Assembly (NCBI GenBank): GCA_020052415.1
Contig: JAGVPB010000065.1
Location: 1-64,000 of the forward strand
From: Bacteroidales bacterium
GTDB taxonomy: Bacteria; Bacteroidota; Bacteroidia; Bacteroidales; JAADJA01
DNA: 64,000 bases
Direction of reading: 5' to 3'
Part shown: positions 27,291-37,200 of the stretch, piece after piece
Position numbering within the stretch: position 1 is the stretch's first letter
Layout: the number at the start of each line of letters is the position of its first letter
The notes under the pieces: generated by a model
Seen by the model: the letters and a program-made list of their open reading frames with translations, nothing else
Told to the model about the DNA's origin: nothing
Database searches by the model: none
Position numbers and translations under genes: made by a program

Positions 27291-28280
27291 TTACAAAGTT
27301 TGTTTGATGACTATTAGAATTTCTGCCAGAATAGAGAGAACCTCTTGTTTCTTTTGTTGGTCTAAAGATTCAAAGTCAAAAAGTTTTAACTCCTTGAGAA
27401 AGTATTCGGAATTTTTCTTAATGTGCTTAAAGTGAAATAAATCTTCAGCAGTTTCATGATAAACTCTTTCAGGTGAATATTCTATATTGGAAAAAAAATT
27501 TACAAGATTTCTTTTCAAAGTGTCCACATCAATTTCATTATTCTTTGCTGCTGTCAGAGATTGTGCAATTAAACGAAACTCTTTATTGGCTTTAATAACA
27601 CCTTCTTCTTTTTTCTTAATGCAAGCATCAATCATTTTCTTTACAGAAAATGACTTAAGAATGTCAGGCATTATTAACTTCATGTCAGAAATTGGTTTGT
27701 GCATTTCAAGAAGGATGTCGGGATCTGGTCCCTCTCTTTTTCGCTGATTGATTTCTTGATTTAAAAATATGTTGAACACTTCATCTGGATAGTCCAAATA
27801 CTTTAAATACTTACTAATCCGATACTCAGATAGTGAAGTGATTTTTGATAAATCTAAAATGTCAGCGCGGTTTAAATGATTGATGTCTTTTCCAAGCTCT
27901 TCTAATATCCTTTTTATTGTTAGTGAAATTGCAAACTCTGTCCATTCCTGTCTGACATTATGAATGTGAAACATCAAAGAAAGATTTTCAAGAAGGGTAG
28001 GTTCTCTTACCAAAATTCTTGCAGGGATTTTGTCAATATTTAATTTTCTGCAAGCCCTAAATCTTCTTTCACCGTCAAGAATTATATACCTATTGTCCAA
28101 TTTACGCTTATAAACTATAATTGGGTTGAGTATGCCTTTCGTCAAAATAGAATCAATAAGTTCGTCTTCTTCTTCCTCATTGAATCGTTCTCTTGGGTTG
28201 TAAGGATTGATTTCAATCTTATCAATGCTTAGATCCTGTATCTTGTCTTGATATTCAATTATTGGAGATACTGTCTTCAT
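27291..28280 (-). CDS. ParB N-terminal-domain (ParB/Srx fold) protein
   Basis: 329 aa. Residues 14-110 are a ParB domain: IEINPYNPRERFNEEEEDEL, then ILTKGILNPIIVYK, YIILDGERRFRACRKLNIDK and IPARILV, the canonical DGERRxRA CTP/DNA-binding motif. The rest (120-329) contains a helix-turn-helix-like segment (ADILDLSKITSLSEYRISK) and is otherwise unknown. ParB-fold proteins bind CTP and DNA; here there is no parA, so chromosome partitioning is unlikely. First gene of a two-gene unit with 26439-27290. Upstream 28281-28675 has no gene. Confidence 0.85.
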   Translation of the reverse strand: MKTVSPIIEYQDKIQDLSIDKIEINPYNPRERFNEEEEDELIDSILTKGILNPIIVYKRKLDNRYIILDGERRFRACRKLNIDKIPARILVREPTLLENLSLMFHIHNVRQEWTEFAISLTIKRILEELGKDINHLNRADILDLSKITSLSEYRISKYLKYLDYPDEVFNIFLNQEINQRKREGPDPDILLEMHKPISDMKLIMPDILKSFSVKKMIDACIKKKEEGVIKANKEFRLIAQSLTAAKNNEIDVDTLKRNLVNFFSNIEYSPERVYHETAEDLFHFKHIKKNSEYFLKELKLFDFESLDQQKKQEVLSILAEILIVIKQTL

Positions 28281-28580
28281 TTTATTTAATTTATTGCAAA
28301 GGTTTAAATTTGTCGATAGGATGACTTCATAGCTGTCACCAGAAAATTATATAAATGCTACCAAAAAAGGGGTAATAAGTACACTTTAATATTTCAGAAG
28401 TATATCTACCTAATTTCAAAATCAATATCATCTATCGGTGAATTTATTTTCTTTTCATTTTTCTTAAAGTTTAACTCAGCCGTTTTAACTTTTCATTCAT
28501 TATCCTTCAAAAATACTTAAAAGAATTATCACGACAATAAATACCCTTTTAAAACTTTTATTAATAATTTCTGAAAAATA

Positions 28581-28615
28581 TTTGGCGATATTAATTTAAA
28601 TTGTTTATATATTTG
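28581..28615 (+). promoter_or_regulatory. Possible Bacteroidota promoter for the CARDB secreted protein
   Basis: TTTG at 28581 and TATATTTG (TAnnTTTG) at 28608-28615, 60 bp before the ATG. The spacer of 23 bp is longer than the usual 19-20, so only the -7 box is convincing. No other feature seen in 28281-28675. Confidence 0.4.
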
Positions 28616-28675
28616 CTGAACCTATTGAGATATCACTTAGTATTCACAAATTTAATATTCACAAAAACTGTTGTT

Positions 28676-31636
28676 ATGAGAAAACTTTTACCTTTAATTT
28701 TGTTATGTGTTACCGGGCTTATTAGCCTGAGTTTGAGTGCACAGGATGGACCCATTAGTCCTTCACTTATCGGTACAGGCGTGTACCTTGGATTAACACC
28801 ACCATTGAGCGAGTTGCCAACCCTTACCCAGGAAGAGTTCGATCAAATGGTGCTTTCTGCCGAGTTTAATGAGCGAAATGAAGAACTTTACAGCAGATCG
28901 TATCCTTATGCTGAATCAGCTTTACCGCAAGGGCCGGATGAAGCATGGCAGAAAATCATGGGAACCTACGAAGGATCAAAAGCGCCTATCGTAAACTTCG
29001 ACGGTCAAACTTCTCCTTATTATCCGCCCGATGATAATGGCGCTGCAGGACCAAGTTATTACATGCAAACCATCAACACTGTTTATGCTATCTATAATAA
29101 AACAGGTACACTGGTGGCTGGTCCAACCAATATGAATTTGCTGTTCAGCGGAGTTACCGGAGCCACCTGTAACGACGGTGATCCTATTGTGTTGTACGAT
29201 GAGCAGGCCGATCGGTGGCTCGCCGCTGAGTTTTCAATATGCGGATCGAATGACTATATGCTGGTTGCCGTGTCACAAACCAATAATCCAACAGGAAGCT
29301 GGTATAAATATTCATTTGATGTAGCCGATATGCCGGATTATGAGAAGTTTGGTATCTGGCAGGACGGTTATTATATGGGAACCAATAATTCAAGCGGAAA
29401 CGACATTTATGTTTTCCAGCGGTCACAGATGCTTACCGGAGGAACTGCCCAGATGGTTGCTTTTAATAATGCCTGGAGGCCAACGACAATAGATGGCTTT
29501 ATGTGCGTTCCGCCTGTTGATAACGACGGCACTTTTGCACCTGCCGGATCTCCCGGATTATTTATCACTATGAATGATGATGCCATCGGCGGAGGTTCTG
29601 ACCAGCTTTGGATTTATGAACTCGCCGTTAACTGGACAACACCGGCATCTTCCACCTTCAACAGGACTCAGACACTCAGTGTTACAGCCTTCGACAGCAA
29701 TTTCGGAGCGAACTGGGACAACATCAAACAACTGGGAACCACACGTGAACTGGACGCAATACCCCAGGTTATAATGAATGCCCCTCAATACCGGAATTTT
29801 GGTACCTATCAGACCATTGTATGCTGCCATACCGTAGATGTTGACAATACGGACCATGCCGGTGTAAGATGGTATGAATTAAGGAAAACCGCTTCTACAT
29901 GGTCGGTACGTCAAACCGGAACCTATGCTCCCGATGCACATTCGAGATGGATGGGAAGTATATGTCTCAATGGTTACAATGAAATCGGCCTGGGCTATTC
30001 TGTTTCAAGCTCCACAATGAATCCTGCAGTCCGCTATGCCGGGCAATCTTCAACAGCTTATGCTGCCGGAGCAGGAACACTGGATGTTGCCGAACAGGTG
30101 ATCATAAACGGTTCTTATTCGCAAACCGCTTACAACCGCTGGGGTGATTATTCTTCTATGAGTGTTGATCCGTCGGATAATAAAACTTTCTGGTACACCA
30201 ACCAATATATGGGCAGCACATCTACAAAGAAAACCCGTATTGCATCATTCCAGATTTCAGCGCCTGTGGCACAACCCGATTTGGTCACACAAAGCCAGTC
30301 GGCAAGTCCTACTTCTGTTGTTGCAGGAGCGACCACCACAGCTTCATGTACGGTTCGTAACCAGGGAACTGCTACTGCCGGCGCTTCAAACCTGAAATAT
30401 TACCTTTCAGCCAACAGCACTTATGAAGTTACCGATACCTGGCTTGCTACCGATGCTGTTGCATCCCTTGCTGCAAGCGGAACAGCAGCAGTAAGTGAAT
30501 TGGTCACCATTCCATCCGGAACTGCAACCGGAACCTGGTATATTTTGTTTTATGCCGATGCTGACGGTGCTGTTACGGAGAGCAGCGAGACCAATAATGT
30601 GGGTTATTTCGCAATCACTGTTACTTCAGGAGCTACTTCGCCCGACCTGATCATTCAGAGTCCGGCTGCAAGCCCGACTTCCATAGTTGCAGGCTCAACC
30701 ACTACCGCTTCATGTACGGTTCGTAACCAGGGAACGGCTTCTGCCGGCGCTTCTAACCTAAAGTATTATCTGTCAACAAATACTACTTACGAAGTTACGG
30801 ATACCTATCTTGCTACTGATGCTGTTGCAGCATTGGCAGCCAGTGCAACGGCAGCCGTAAGTGAACTGGTGACTATCCCATCTTCAACTACAGCCGGTAC
30901 ATATTACATATTGTTCTATGCCGATGCTGATGCAGCAGTAGCAGAAAGCAGCGAAACCAATAATGTGGGTTATATCACCATCACAGTAACAGTGGTATCC
31001 GGCGGATGCAACAGTACAACACAATATCCAAGCACTATTCTTACTCCAAAAACTTCATGGAAAACACAAAATTACATATACGCGGGTGAATTTTGTGCTT
31101 TCTATGTAACCAGTGGTAAAACTTATACTTTCTCTTTATGCTCAACCGATGGCGCAAGTGCATCTTATGACTCAGAACTTACATTAAGAAATAAAGCAAC
31201 CGATGCATTCATTACATATTCCGATGACTATTGTGGTGACGATGCTAAAATAGTCTGGACTGCAACTTTTACCGGCCAGGTTAAGCTGGTTGTGACCAAA
31301 TACAACTGTCTGACAAATTCTGTAAACACAAAGTTGAGGTATAAGAGAACCGCTAAAGAGGCTGAATTACCTTTTGAATATCAGGAGCAGGAATTTATTG
31401 CTTATCCTAATCCCACAAGGTCAAATGTTACCATCAGTTCAACTACTGACTTCGGACAGGTAAATGAACTCCAGGTTTATGATATGAAAGGTTCTTTGGT
31501 AATGAAAAAAATTATCAGAGATCAGTCACAAAGCATGATTGAACTGGAAATCGGTAACTTACCAAAAGGGCTCTATTATATCAGATTAGTCGGTGAAAAA
31601 TCATTTAAAAACCTGAAGGTGATAACGACTTATTAA
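28676..31636 (+). CDS. Secreted CARDB-domain protein with T9SS sorting domain
   Basis: 986 aa from the ATG at 28676, where the signal peptide begins (MRKLLPLILLCVTGLISLS). The first 530 residues form a propeller-like domain of unknown function (GAAGPSYYMQTINTVYAIYN, DEQADRWLAAEFSIC, GIWQDGYYMGTN). Two adhesion-type CARDB domains follow at about 538-655 and 660-775; both carry ASPTS.VAG..TTASCTVRNQGT and ESSETNNVGY and are nearly the same at DNA level (30,290-30,620 and 30,650-30,980), a recent tandem duplication. Next is a domain with DSELTLRNKATDAF and a T9SS domain (FIAYPNPTRSNVTIS, VYDMKGSLVMKK, GLYYIRLVGEKS). Likely a surface protein; activity unknown. Confidence 0.88.
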   Translation: MRKLLPLILLCVTGLISLSLSAQDGPISPSLIGTGVYLGLTPPLSELPTLTQEEFDQMVLSAEFNERNEELYSRSYPYAESALPQGPDEAWQKIMGTYEGSKAPIVNFDGQTSPYYPPDDNGAAGPSYYMQTINTVYAIYNKTGTLVAGPTNMNLLFSGVTGATCNDGDPIVLYDEQADRWLAAEFSICGSNDYMLVAVSQTNNPTGSWYKYSFDVADMPDYEKFGIWQDGYYMGTNNSSGNDIYVFQRSQMLTGGTAQMVAFNNAWRPTTIDGFMCVPPVDNDGTFAPAGSPGLFITMNDDAIGGGSDQLWIYELAVNWTTPASSTFNRTQTLSVTAFDSNFGANWDNIKQLGTTRELDAIPQVIMNAPQYRNFGTYQTIVCCHTVDVDNTDHAGVRWYELRKTASTWSVRQTGTYAPDAHSRWMGSICLNGYNEIGLGYSVSSSTMNPAVRYAGQSSTAYAAGAGTLDVAEQVIINGSYSQTAYNRWGDYSSMSVDPSDNKTFWYTNQYMGSTSTKKTRIASFQISAPVAQPDLVTQSQSASPTSVVAGATTTASCTVRNQGTATAGASNLKYYLSANSTYEVTDTWLATDAVASLAASGTAAVSELVTIPSGTATGTWYILFYADADGAVTESSETNNVGYFAITVTSGATSPDLIIQSPAASPTSIVAGSTTTASCTVRNQGTASAGASNLKYYLSTNTTYEVTDTYLATDAVAALAASATAAVSELVTIPSSTTAGTYYILFYADADAAVAESSETNNVGYITITVTVVSGGCNSTTQYPSTILTPKTSWKTQNYIYAGEFCAFYVTSGKTYTFSLCSTDGASASYDSELTLRNKATDAFITYSDDYCGDDAKIVWTATFTGQVKLVVTKYNCLTNSVNTKLRYKRTAKEAELPFEYQEQEFIAYPNPTRSNVTISSTTDFGQVNELQVYDMKGSLVMKKIIRDQSQSMIELEIGNLPKGLYYIRLVGEKSFKNLKVITTY

Positions 31637-31657
31637 TCTCCGATGCTGTTTAAAAAT

Positions 31658-31690
31658 AAAAGGCTGCATGATGATCGTGCGGCCTTTTTT
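31658..31690 (+). terminator. Intrinsic terminator
   Basis: AAAAGGCTGCA / TGCGGCCTTTTTT stem 20 bp after the stop of the CARDB protein gene; works for both this gene and the convergent phosphatase. Confidence 0.85.
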
Positions 31691-31716
31691 ATAATATCTG
31701 AACTTTAATAAGTTTG

Positions 31717-32535
31717 CTAAAAGCCAACCAGACTGGAAATTCTTTTTTCTGATTTTTTGCCTGGTTCCATTGAATAATCATAATTGTACAATGCTCCTTC
31801 CCAGTCCCCGTACATTGCATTCGGCAGGATGATAAACCGGTTACCGAATTCATTTTTCAGACTGTCGGCCATTTCAAACCTTTCAGGTATTGATTTCTTT
31901 TCGAATACTTCGGTAAAATCATTGAGGTTATCACCGATTAACATGACAATAAACCGATTCTCTGAAACTTTGTCCCGTCTTGTTTTCTTAGAGGATTCCT
32001 TCGATTTAAGTAAAAGATGGTCATCAACTGCAAACGGAAATCCAATAGAAATAAGATTTTTAAGAGTTTGCGTTCGCTGGTTTTCACTCCGGTTCGAAAT
32101 ATAATAAGTCTCGATACCTTTTGACTCTGCATATTTTAAAAACTCGAGTGCACCGGGAACGGCTTTTGCCTTGGCTGCATCAATCCAGCTATTCCAGCCT
32201 TCAGGATACATATAGCCTTTCAGGATGGTATTGGCTTCATAAGGACTGTTATCCAGAACGGTTTCGTCAATATCAACCACGATTGCCTGTTTTTTCATCA
32301 TCCCCATCATCTTTGAGCTTTGATCCAGTCTGTATTTTGCTGCATTGAAAGCCTGGTAGCAAAGCGCCCGGTACTCGGCAGCAGATTGCTGGTAAAGGAT
32401 GGCCATAGTAAGGTAGTCGTTGGAAGTGACTGTGGGCTCGGTATTCGGACTGCTTTGGAATGCGTTTGAGTTTGTGCAACTCTGGATTACTGATAATGTA
32501 ATCACGCTCAAAAAAAAGATTAATATTCTGTTCAT
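31717..32535 (-). CDS. 5'-nucleotidase, lipoprotein e(P4) family (HAD acid phosphatase)
   Basis: 272 aa from the ATG at 32535, which starts a lipoprotein signal (LSVITLSVIQSC, lipobox Cys20). HAD motifs: IVVDIDETVLDNSPY (nucleophile Asp and acid Asp), YYISNRSE, and MLIGDNLNDF; GWNSWIDAAKAKAVPGAL between them is typical of the e(P4)/class C group. These enzymes dephosphorylate nucleotides outside the cell so that nucleosides can be taken up (NAD and haem-related uptake in Haemophilus). Convergent with the CARDB gene. Confidence 0.9.
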   Translation of the reverse strand: MNRILIFFLSVITLSVIQSCTNSNAFQSSPNTEPTVTSNDYLTMAILYQQSAAEYRALCYQAFNAAKYRLDQSSKMMGMMKKQAIVVDIDETVLDNSPYEANTILKGYMYPEGWNSWIDAAKAKAVPGALEFLKYAESKGIETYYISNRSENQRTQTLKNLISIGFPFAVDDHLLLKSKESSKKTRRDKVSENRFIVMLIGDNLNDFTEVFEKKSIPERFEMADSLKNEFGNRFIILPNAMYGDWEGALYNYDYSMEPGKKSEKRISSLVGF

Positions 32536-32552
32536 TACTCTATTGTTTTTAA

Positions 32553-33134
32553 TTACCAAACATACCGGATAAAACTTTCAAATTCCCCTAATTCATTAAT
32601 AACTTCTTCTATACCTAGAGATTCCTTGTATGCACTTACTGATAAAGCTATTTCCCTTCGTCTGTAAATTAAACTGTGATGCTTCAAATTGAATACTTCA
32701 ATAGTTCTTTCCGCTTTATCTGGATCAGAATCTGTCGGATAAATTTCACCAGTGAGTAAGTATATAAAATAATTAGTGGGCTCGTCAGTAACCGGATTGA
32801 TGATAGTATCATAATCATCTCTCTTTTTCACAATTTCATCTTTTGAACCTGCACAATGGTAATGTTTGTTACACGAAACCAAAAGGTTAGAATAGTCAAA
32901 TTGAAGTTCAGGAAATAAATGACCTGCTTTTCGTTTATAATGGTCAATATGTGATTTTGTATTATCGGAAGATATTTTACCTTCACAATAAGCGCATTGA
33001 AATTTCTGTTCCTCCTTTAAAATATACTCTCTCAACTCAGCTTTAATTTCATTACATCCATCCCAATTCTCAGGGTTATTGTTTCGTATAAAATTTGTGT
33101 AGAACAAGGGTTCAGCCTTATTAATTTTTTTCAT
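32553..33134 (-). CDS. HNH endonuclease, Septu PtuB-like (TIGR02646 type)
   Basis: 193 aa. HNH nuclease core: CAYCEGKISSDNTKSHIDHY at residues 48-67 (Cys pair and His-Asp-His), QFDYSNLLVSCNKHYHC at about 78-94, providing the second zinc pair and the Asn. The order C..C, HIDHY, NLL.SC, C fits the TIGR02646/PtuB nuclease family. It overlaps the ATPase gene upstream by 14 bp. In Septu systems PtuA (ATPase) and PtuB act together to block phages. Alternatively the pair could be an effector module of a retron, but I see no reverse transcriptase. Confidence 0.82.
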   Translation of the reverse strand: MKKINKAEPLFYTNFIRNNNPENWDGCNEIKAELREYILKEEQKFQCAYCEGKISSDNTKSHIDHYKRKAGHLFPELQFDYSNLLVSCNKHYHCAGSKDEIVKKRDDYDTIINPVTDEPTNYFIYLLTGEIYPTDSDPDKAERTIEVFNLKHHSLIYRRREIALSVSAYKESLGIEEVINELGEFESFIRYVW

Positions 33135-34188
33135 TATGTTTTCTTCTTTTTGCTATTTCGAGACGCAGAAGCATTAAATCCTTATCATTTCTTCCCAGCA
33201 TTTCCTCTAGCTCTTTTTCAAGTTTCTTAAATTCGGCTGATTTATAATTATTTTTCGAAACTATATCCTTTAAAAGAGTCAGTTTTTGTTCAATTTCATA
33301 ATTTCTGAGAGAATCTATATCCATAATCTCTAATAGCACCTTTTGAACTTCATACCCATACGAACCTTCAAAATCTGAAACAACTTCAATCTTTCCATTT
33401 TTATTTACCAGCAGCTTTAAAGATTCCTTTTTGGCGGATGCAATAATATGAGGAGAATGAGTAGCAATGATGATTTGGTTATTGTTCTTTATAGCAAAAT
33501 CTTCATAAATCTTCAGGATTCTGTTTTGCCAGTTTGGGTGAAGGGAAGATTCTGGTTCGTCTATTAATATAACACTATCCTTAATATCATCTAAATAGAG
33601 AGAAAATGCTTTTGTAATTAACTCTTGTTCTCCTGTTGAAAGCTCTGAAATAGCTATTTTTTCATTGTTCCTGTTCTTAAAAAAGATATTCCTGTCTTTG
33701 TCTATCATGTTAAACTCAATCTTCATGGCGAAACCGTTAAAAATGGTTTCCATAAGTATCTGAACCTGTAAATATGCATCACTACTTTTTACATCCTTTT
33801 CGTAAATCAGCTTATCAATGAATGTGATGATAGTGTCCCGGGCATAATTTACATCAGTGGAATATGTTTTCAGGTAATGGATTTTACTTTCAAAAGGTGG
33901 AATTAAGGGTTGAATTTCCCAATCTTCTGAGCCACCTATTTGATATTCCTGTAATTCCTTTTCGTTGTGCACAATATCATATTCTTCAATAATGATTTTG
34001 TCTGAAGATTGATTGTAAAGAGTAGGTTTAGATATAACTTCATAAACGAAATTTAATAAAGTGCTTTTACCTGAACCATTAATTCCGGCAAGGACAATAA
34101 GGCTCAAAGCTTTATCCTTATGTGTAAAGTCAATGGTGAAATTCTTGAATATTTTATAATTTTCAATTCTGATACTCCTAATTTTCAT
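33121..34188 (-). CDS. AAA/ABC-type ATPase, Septu PtuA-like
   Basis: 355 aa. Walker A GINGSGKSTLLNFVYEV at residues 35-51, signature ELSTGEQELITKAF, Walker B SVILIDEPESSLHPNWQ and the His switch IIATHSPHIIAS; the N-terminal MKIRSIRIENYKIFKNFTI is the usual start of RecF/SMC-like ATPases. The coupling to a PtuB-type HNH gene (14-bp overlap) identifies it as the PtuA-like half of a Septu defence system. It is shorter than the PtuA proteins I recall and has only a short C-terminal coiled segment (KKLEKELEEMLGRND). Confidence 0.82.
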   Translation of the reverse strand: MKIRSIRIENYKIFKNFTIDFTHKDKALSLIVLAGINGSGKSTLLNFVYEVISKPTLYNQSSDKIIIEEYDIVHNEKELQEYQIGGSEDWEIQPLIPPFESKIHYLKTYSTDVNYARDTIITFIDKLIYEKDVKSSDAYLQVQILMETIFNGFAMKIEFNMIDKDRNIFFKNRNNEKIAISELSTGEQELITKAFSLYLDDIKDSVILIDEPESSLHPNWQNRILKIYEDFAIKNNNQIIIATHSPHIIASAKKESLKLLVNKNGKIEVVSDFEGSYGYEVQKVLLEIMDIDSLRNYEIEQKLTLLKDIVSKNNYKSAEFKKLEKELEEMLGRNDKDLMLLRLEIAKRRKHNEKN

Positions 34189-34227
34189 TTGCTAAGTATG
34201 TGATTATTCACAAAAGTAGTAAAATAA

Positions 34228-34260
34228 AAAAACCCGTAAGTTATAATTCCTACGGGTTTT
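34228..34260 (-). terminator. Terminator of nifJ
   Basis: AAACCCGTA / TACGGGTTT 9-bp stem with a 12-base loop; on the minus strand it is followed by a run of seven T. It lies 20 bp after the nifJ stop and also separates nifJ from the Septu pair. Confidence 0.85.
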
Positions 34261-34279
34261 GGATGATTTGAATTATCAA

Positions 34280-37200
34280 TTATTTCTGATACACCATCTC
34301 CGCCATCCGCTTATAACCCGCATAACGCCATTTGGCATTTTCTTCAGCCGCGGCAAATAATTCAGAAGCATGTGCAGGGAACGATTTTTTTAATGATGTG
34401 TACCGTACTTCCCTTCCTAAAAATTCCTGGAATTTTGACCAATCCGGATCTTTGGAATCAAGGGTAAATGGATTCTTGCTCTCTTTTTCCAGCAATGGAT
34501 TGTACCTGTATAGATGCCAGTAACCACTTTCTACTGCCAGCTTTTCTTCTTCCTGAGTTTTGCTCATTCCAAATTTTAATCCATGATTGATACATGGGGC
34601 ATAAGCAATCACCAATGATGGTCCGGGATAAGCTTCAGCTTCGCGGATTGCTTTCAGTGTTTGCGACTGGTTAGCTCCCATGGCTATCTGAGCTACATAA
34701 ACATATCCATAAGTCATAGCCATTGCACCCAGATCCTTTTTACGGATCTTTTTACCCGAGGCGGCAAATTTAGCGACAGCTCCGGCGGGTGTTGATTTTG
34801 AAGCCTGTCCACCAGTATTGGAATATACCTCTGTATCGAGAACCAAAACATTAATATCGTCACCGGATGCGAGTACGTGATCAAGTCCACCGTAACCAAT
34901 ATCATAAGCCCAGCCGTCACCGCCGATCACCCACACCGATTTCTTGGAAAAATATTGCTGAAGTTTCAGGAGTTCTTTGGCAAGCGGATCCTTTTCTTTT
35001 TCCAACGCCGGAACGAGTTTTAAAGATACTTCGTCCGATTTGTTCCCGTCATTCATATTTGCGATCCATTCACTGAACAAGCCTTTGGTGGAAGCAGAAA
35101 TACTACCATTGGCACTTTTCATCATTGTCACAATGCGGTTTCTCATTTTATTCACTGCTGTAACCATTCCGAATCCATATTCAGCGTTATCTTCGAACAG
35201 CGAATTTGCCCATGCCGGGCCCCTGCCGGTTTTCCTGCTCGGACAATAAGGTGTTGAAGGAGCGGAGCCACCGTAGATAGAGCTGCACCCGGTTGCATTG
35301 GCGATCATCATTCGTTCACCGAAAAGCTGTGTCACGAGCTTTATATAGGAAGTTTCACCGCAACCGGCACAAGCGCCTGAAAATTCAAATAATGGTTGTG
35401 CAAACTGGCTGTTCTTAACTGATTTATCTTTTTCTACAATGGTATCCTTATAGGTAACGTGTCCATCAAGATAATTCCAGTTGTCAGCTTCCACCATCTG
35501 GGATTCGAGAGATTTCATGACAAGCGCTTTTTCTTTTGTCGGGCAGACCTCCACACAATTTCCGCAGCCAGTACAATCCAGAGGACTAAGCTGTATCCTG
35601 AACTGGTATCCGTCAAAAGTCTTGGGAATTGCCTTAAGTGTAGCCGTTCCGGTAGGCAATCCTTTCATTTCTGTTTCATCAATCAGGAAAGGCCTTATAC
35701 AGGCATGGGGACAAACATACGAGCACTGATTACACTGGATACAATTTTCGGATAACCATTCCGGGACATTGACAGCAATACCCCTTTTTTCAAAAGCGGT
35801 ACTTCCTGCCGGCAAAGTTCCGTCTTCCATGCCGTTGAAAGCACTTACCGGTAAATTGTCACCCTGCAACTTGTTGATTGGTTCGAAAATGTATTTGATG
35901 AAATCGGGCAAATCCCTGCCGTCTTTCTGTTCTTTCAGTTTTAACAGTGCCCATTCTTTCGGAACTTCCACTTTTGTAATATCGCCGCCTCTGTCAACTG
36001 CAGAGTTATTCATGTTAACAATGATATCGCCTTTCTTACCGTAAGTTTTATAGATCGCTTTTTTCATGTGATCCACAGCATCTTCATAGGGAATGACTTC
36101 CGACACCTTAAAAAAAGCCGATTGCATGATGGTGTTCGTTCTAGATCCCAGGCCGATTTCCATTGCAATTTTAGTTGCATTGATCATATAAAATCCAATC
36201 TCATTTACAGCAAGATATTTCTTTATGTGATCAGGAAGATGTTTTTTCGTTTCTTCCTCATCCCATATACTGTTGAGCAGGAAAGTGCCGCCTTTTTTGA
36301 GTCCCTTGAGCATATCGTACTTTTCAAGGTAGGCCGGAACATGGCAGGCAACAAAATCAGGAGTGCTTACGAGATAAGTTGATGTGATTGGTTTATCACC
36401 GAAACGCAGGTGGGAAACGGTAATTCCGCCTGATTTCTTTGAATCGTATGCAAAATATCCCTGAGCGTATTTATCTGTATTATCTCCAATGATCTTTATC
36501 GAGTTTTTGTTGGCACCAACAGTTCCATCGGCTCCAAGACCATAAAATTTAGCTTCATAAGTGCCTTTTGGTGTGACAATAATTGGATCGAGCAATGGAA
36601 GTGATGAGTACTTAACGTCATCATTGATACTGATGGTAAACCTGTTTTTAGGTTCTTTTAATTTCAGATTTTCAAACACGGTCAGGATATGTGCAGGTGT
36701 TGTATCTTTCGAACTCAGTCCATACCTTCCTCCAACAATAACCGGAGCTTCTTTTTTACCATAAAACAGATCGCGGACATCCAGGTAAAGCGGTTCACCA
36801 TTTGCACCGATTTCCTTTGTCCTGTCGAGTACGGCAATTTTTTTCACCGTTTTCGGAAAAACCTGCATGAAATATTTTTCTGAAAATGGACGGTAAAGAT
36901 GAACGGCGATCAAACCCACTTTTTCACCCTTATCCATCAAATGATCAATTACTTCTTTGACAGTACTGGTAACTGAACCCATAGCAATGACAATATTTTC
37001 AGCATCCTTAGCGCCATAATAATCGAAGGGATGGTAGTCACGTCCCGTTATTTTTTTGATTTCTTTCATGTAATCCTCCACCGTATCGGGAATACCATCA
37101 TAAAATTTCGAACCTGCTTCACGAGCCTGGAAATAAACATCCGGGTTTTGAGCCGTACCGCGCGTCACGGGATGCTCGGGATTGAGTGCATTATTTCTGA

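Noticed and set aside
24733..28600. A CRISPR array formed by the repeats in this island
   Set aside because: Repeat copies are few, 55-75 bp long, unevenly spaced, and contain no regular spacers; no cas gene is present.
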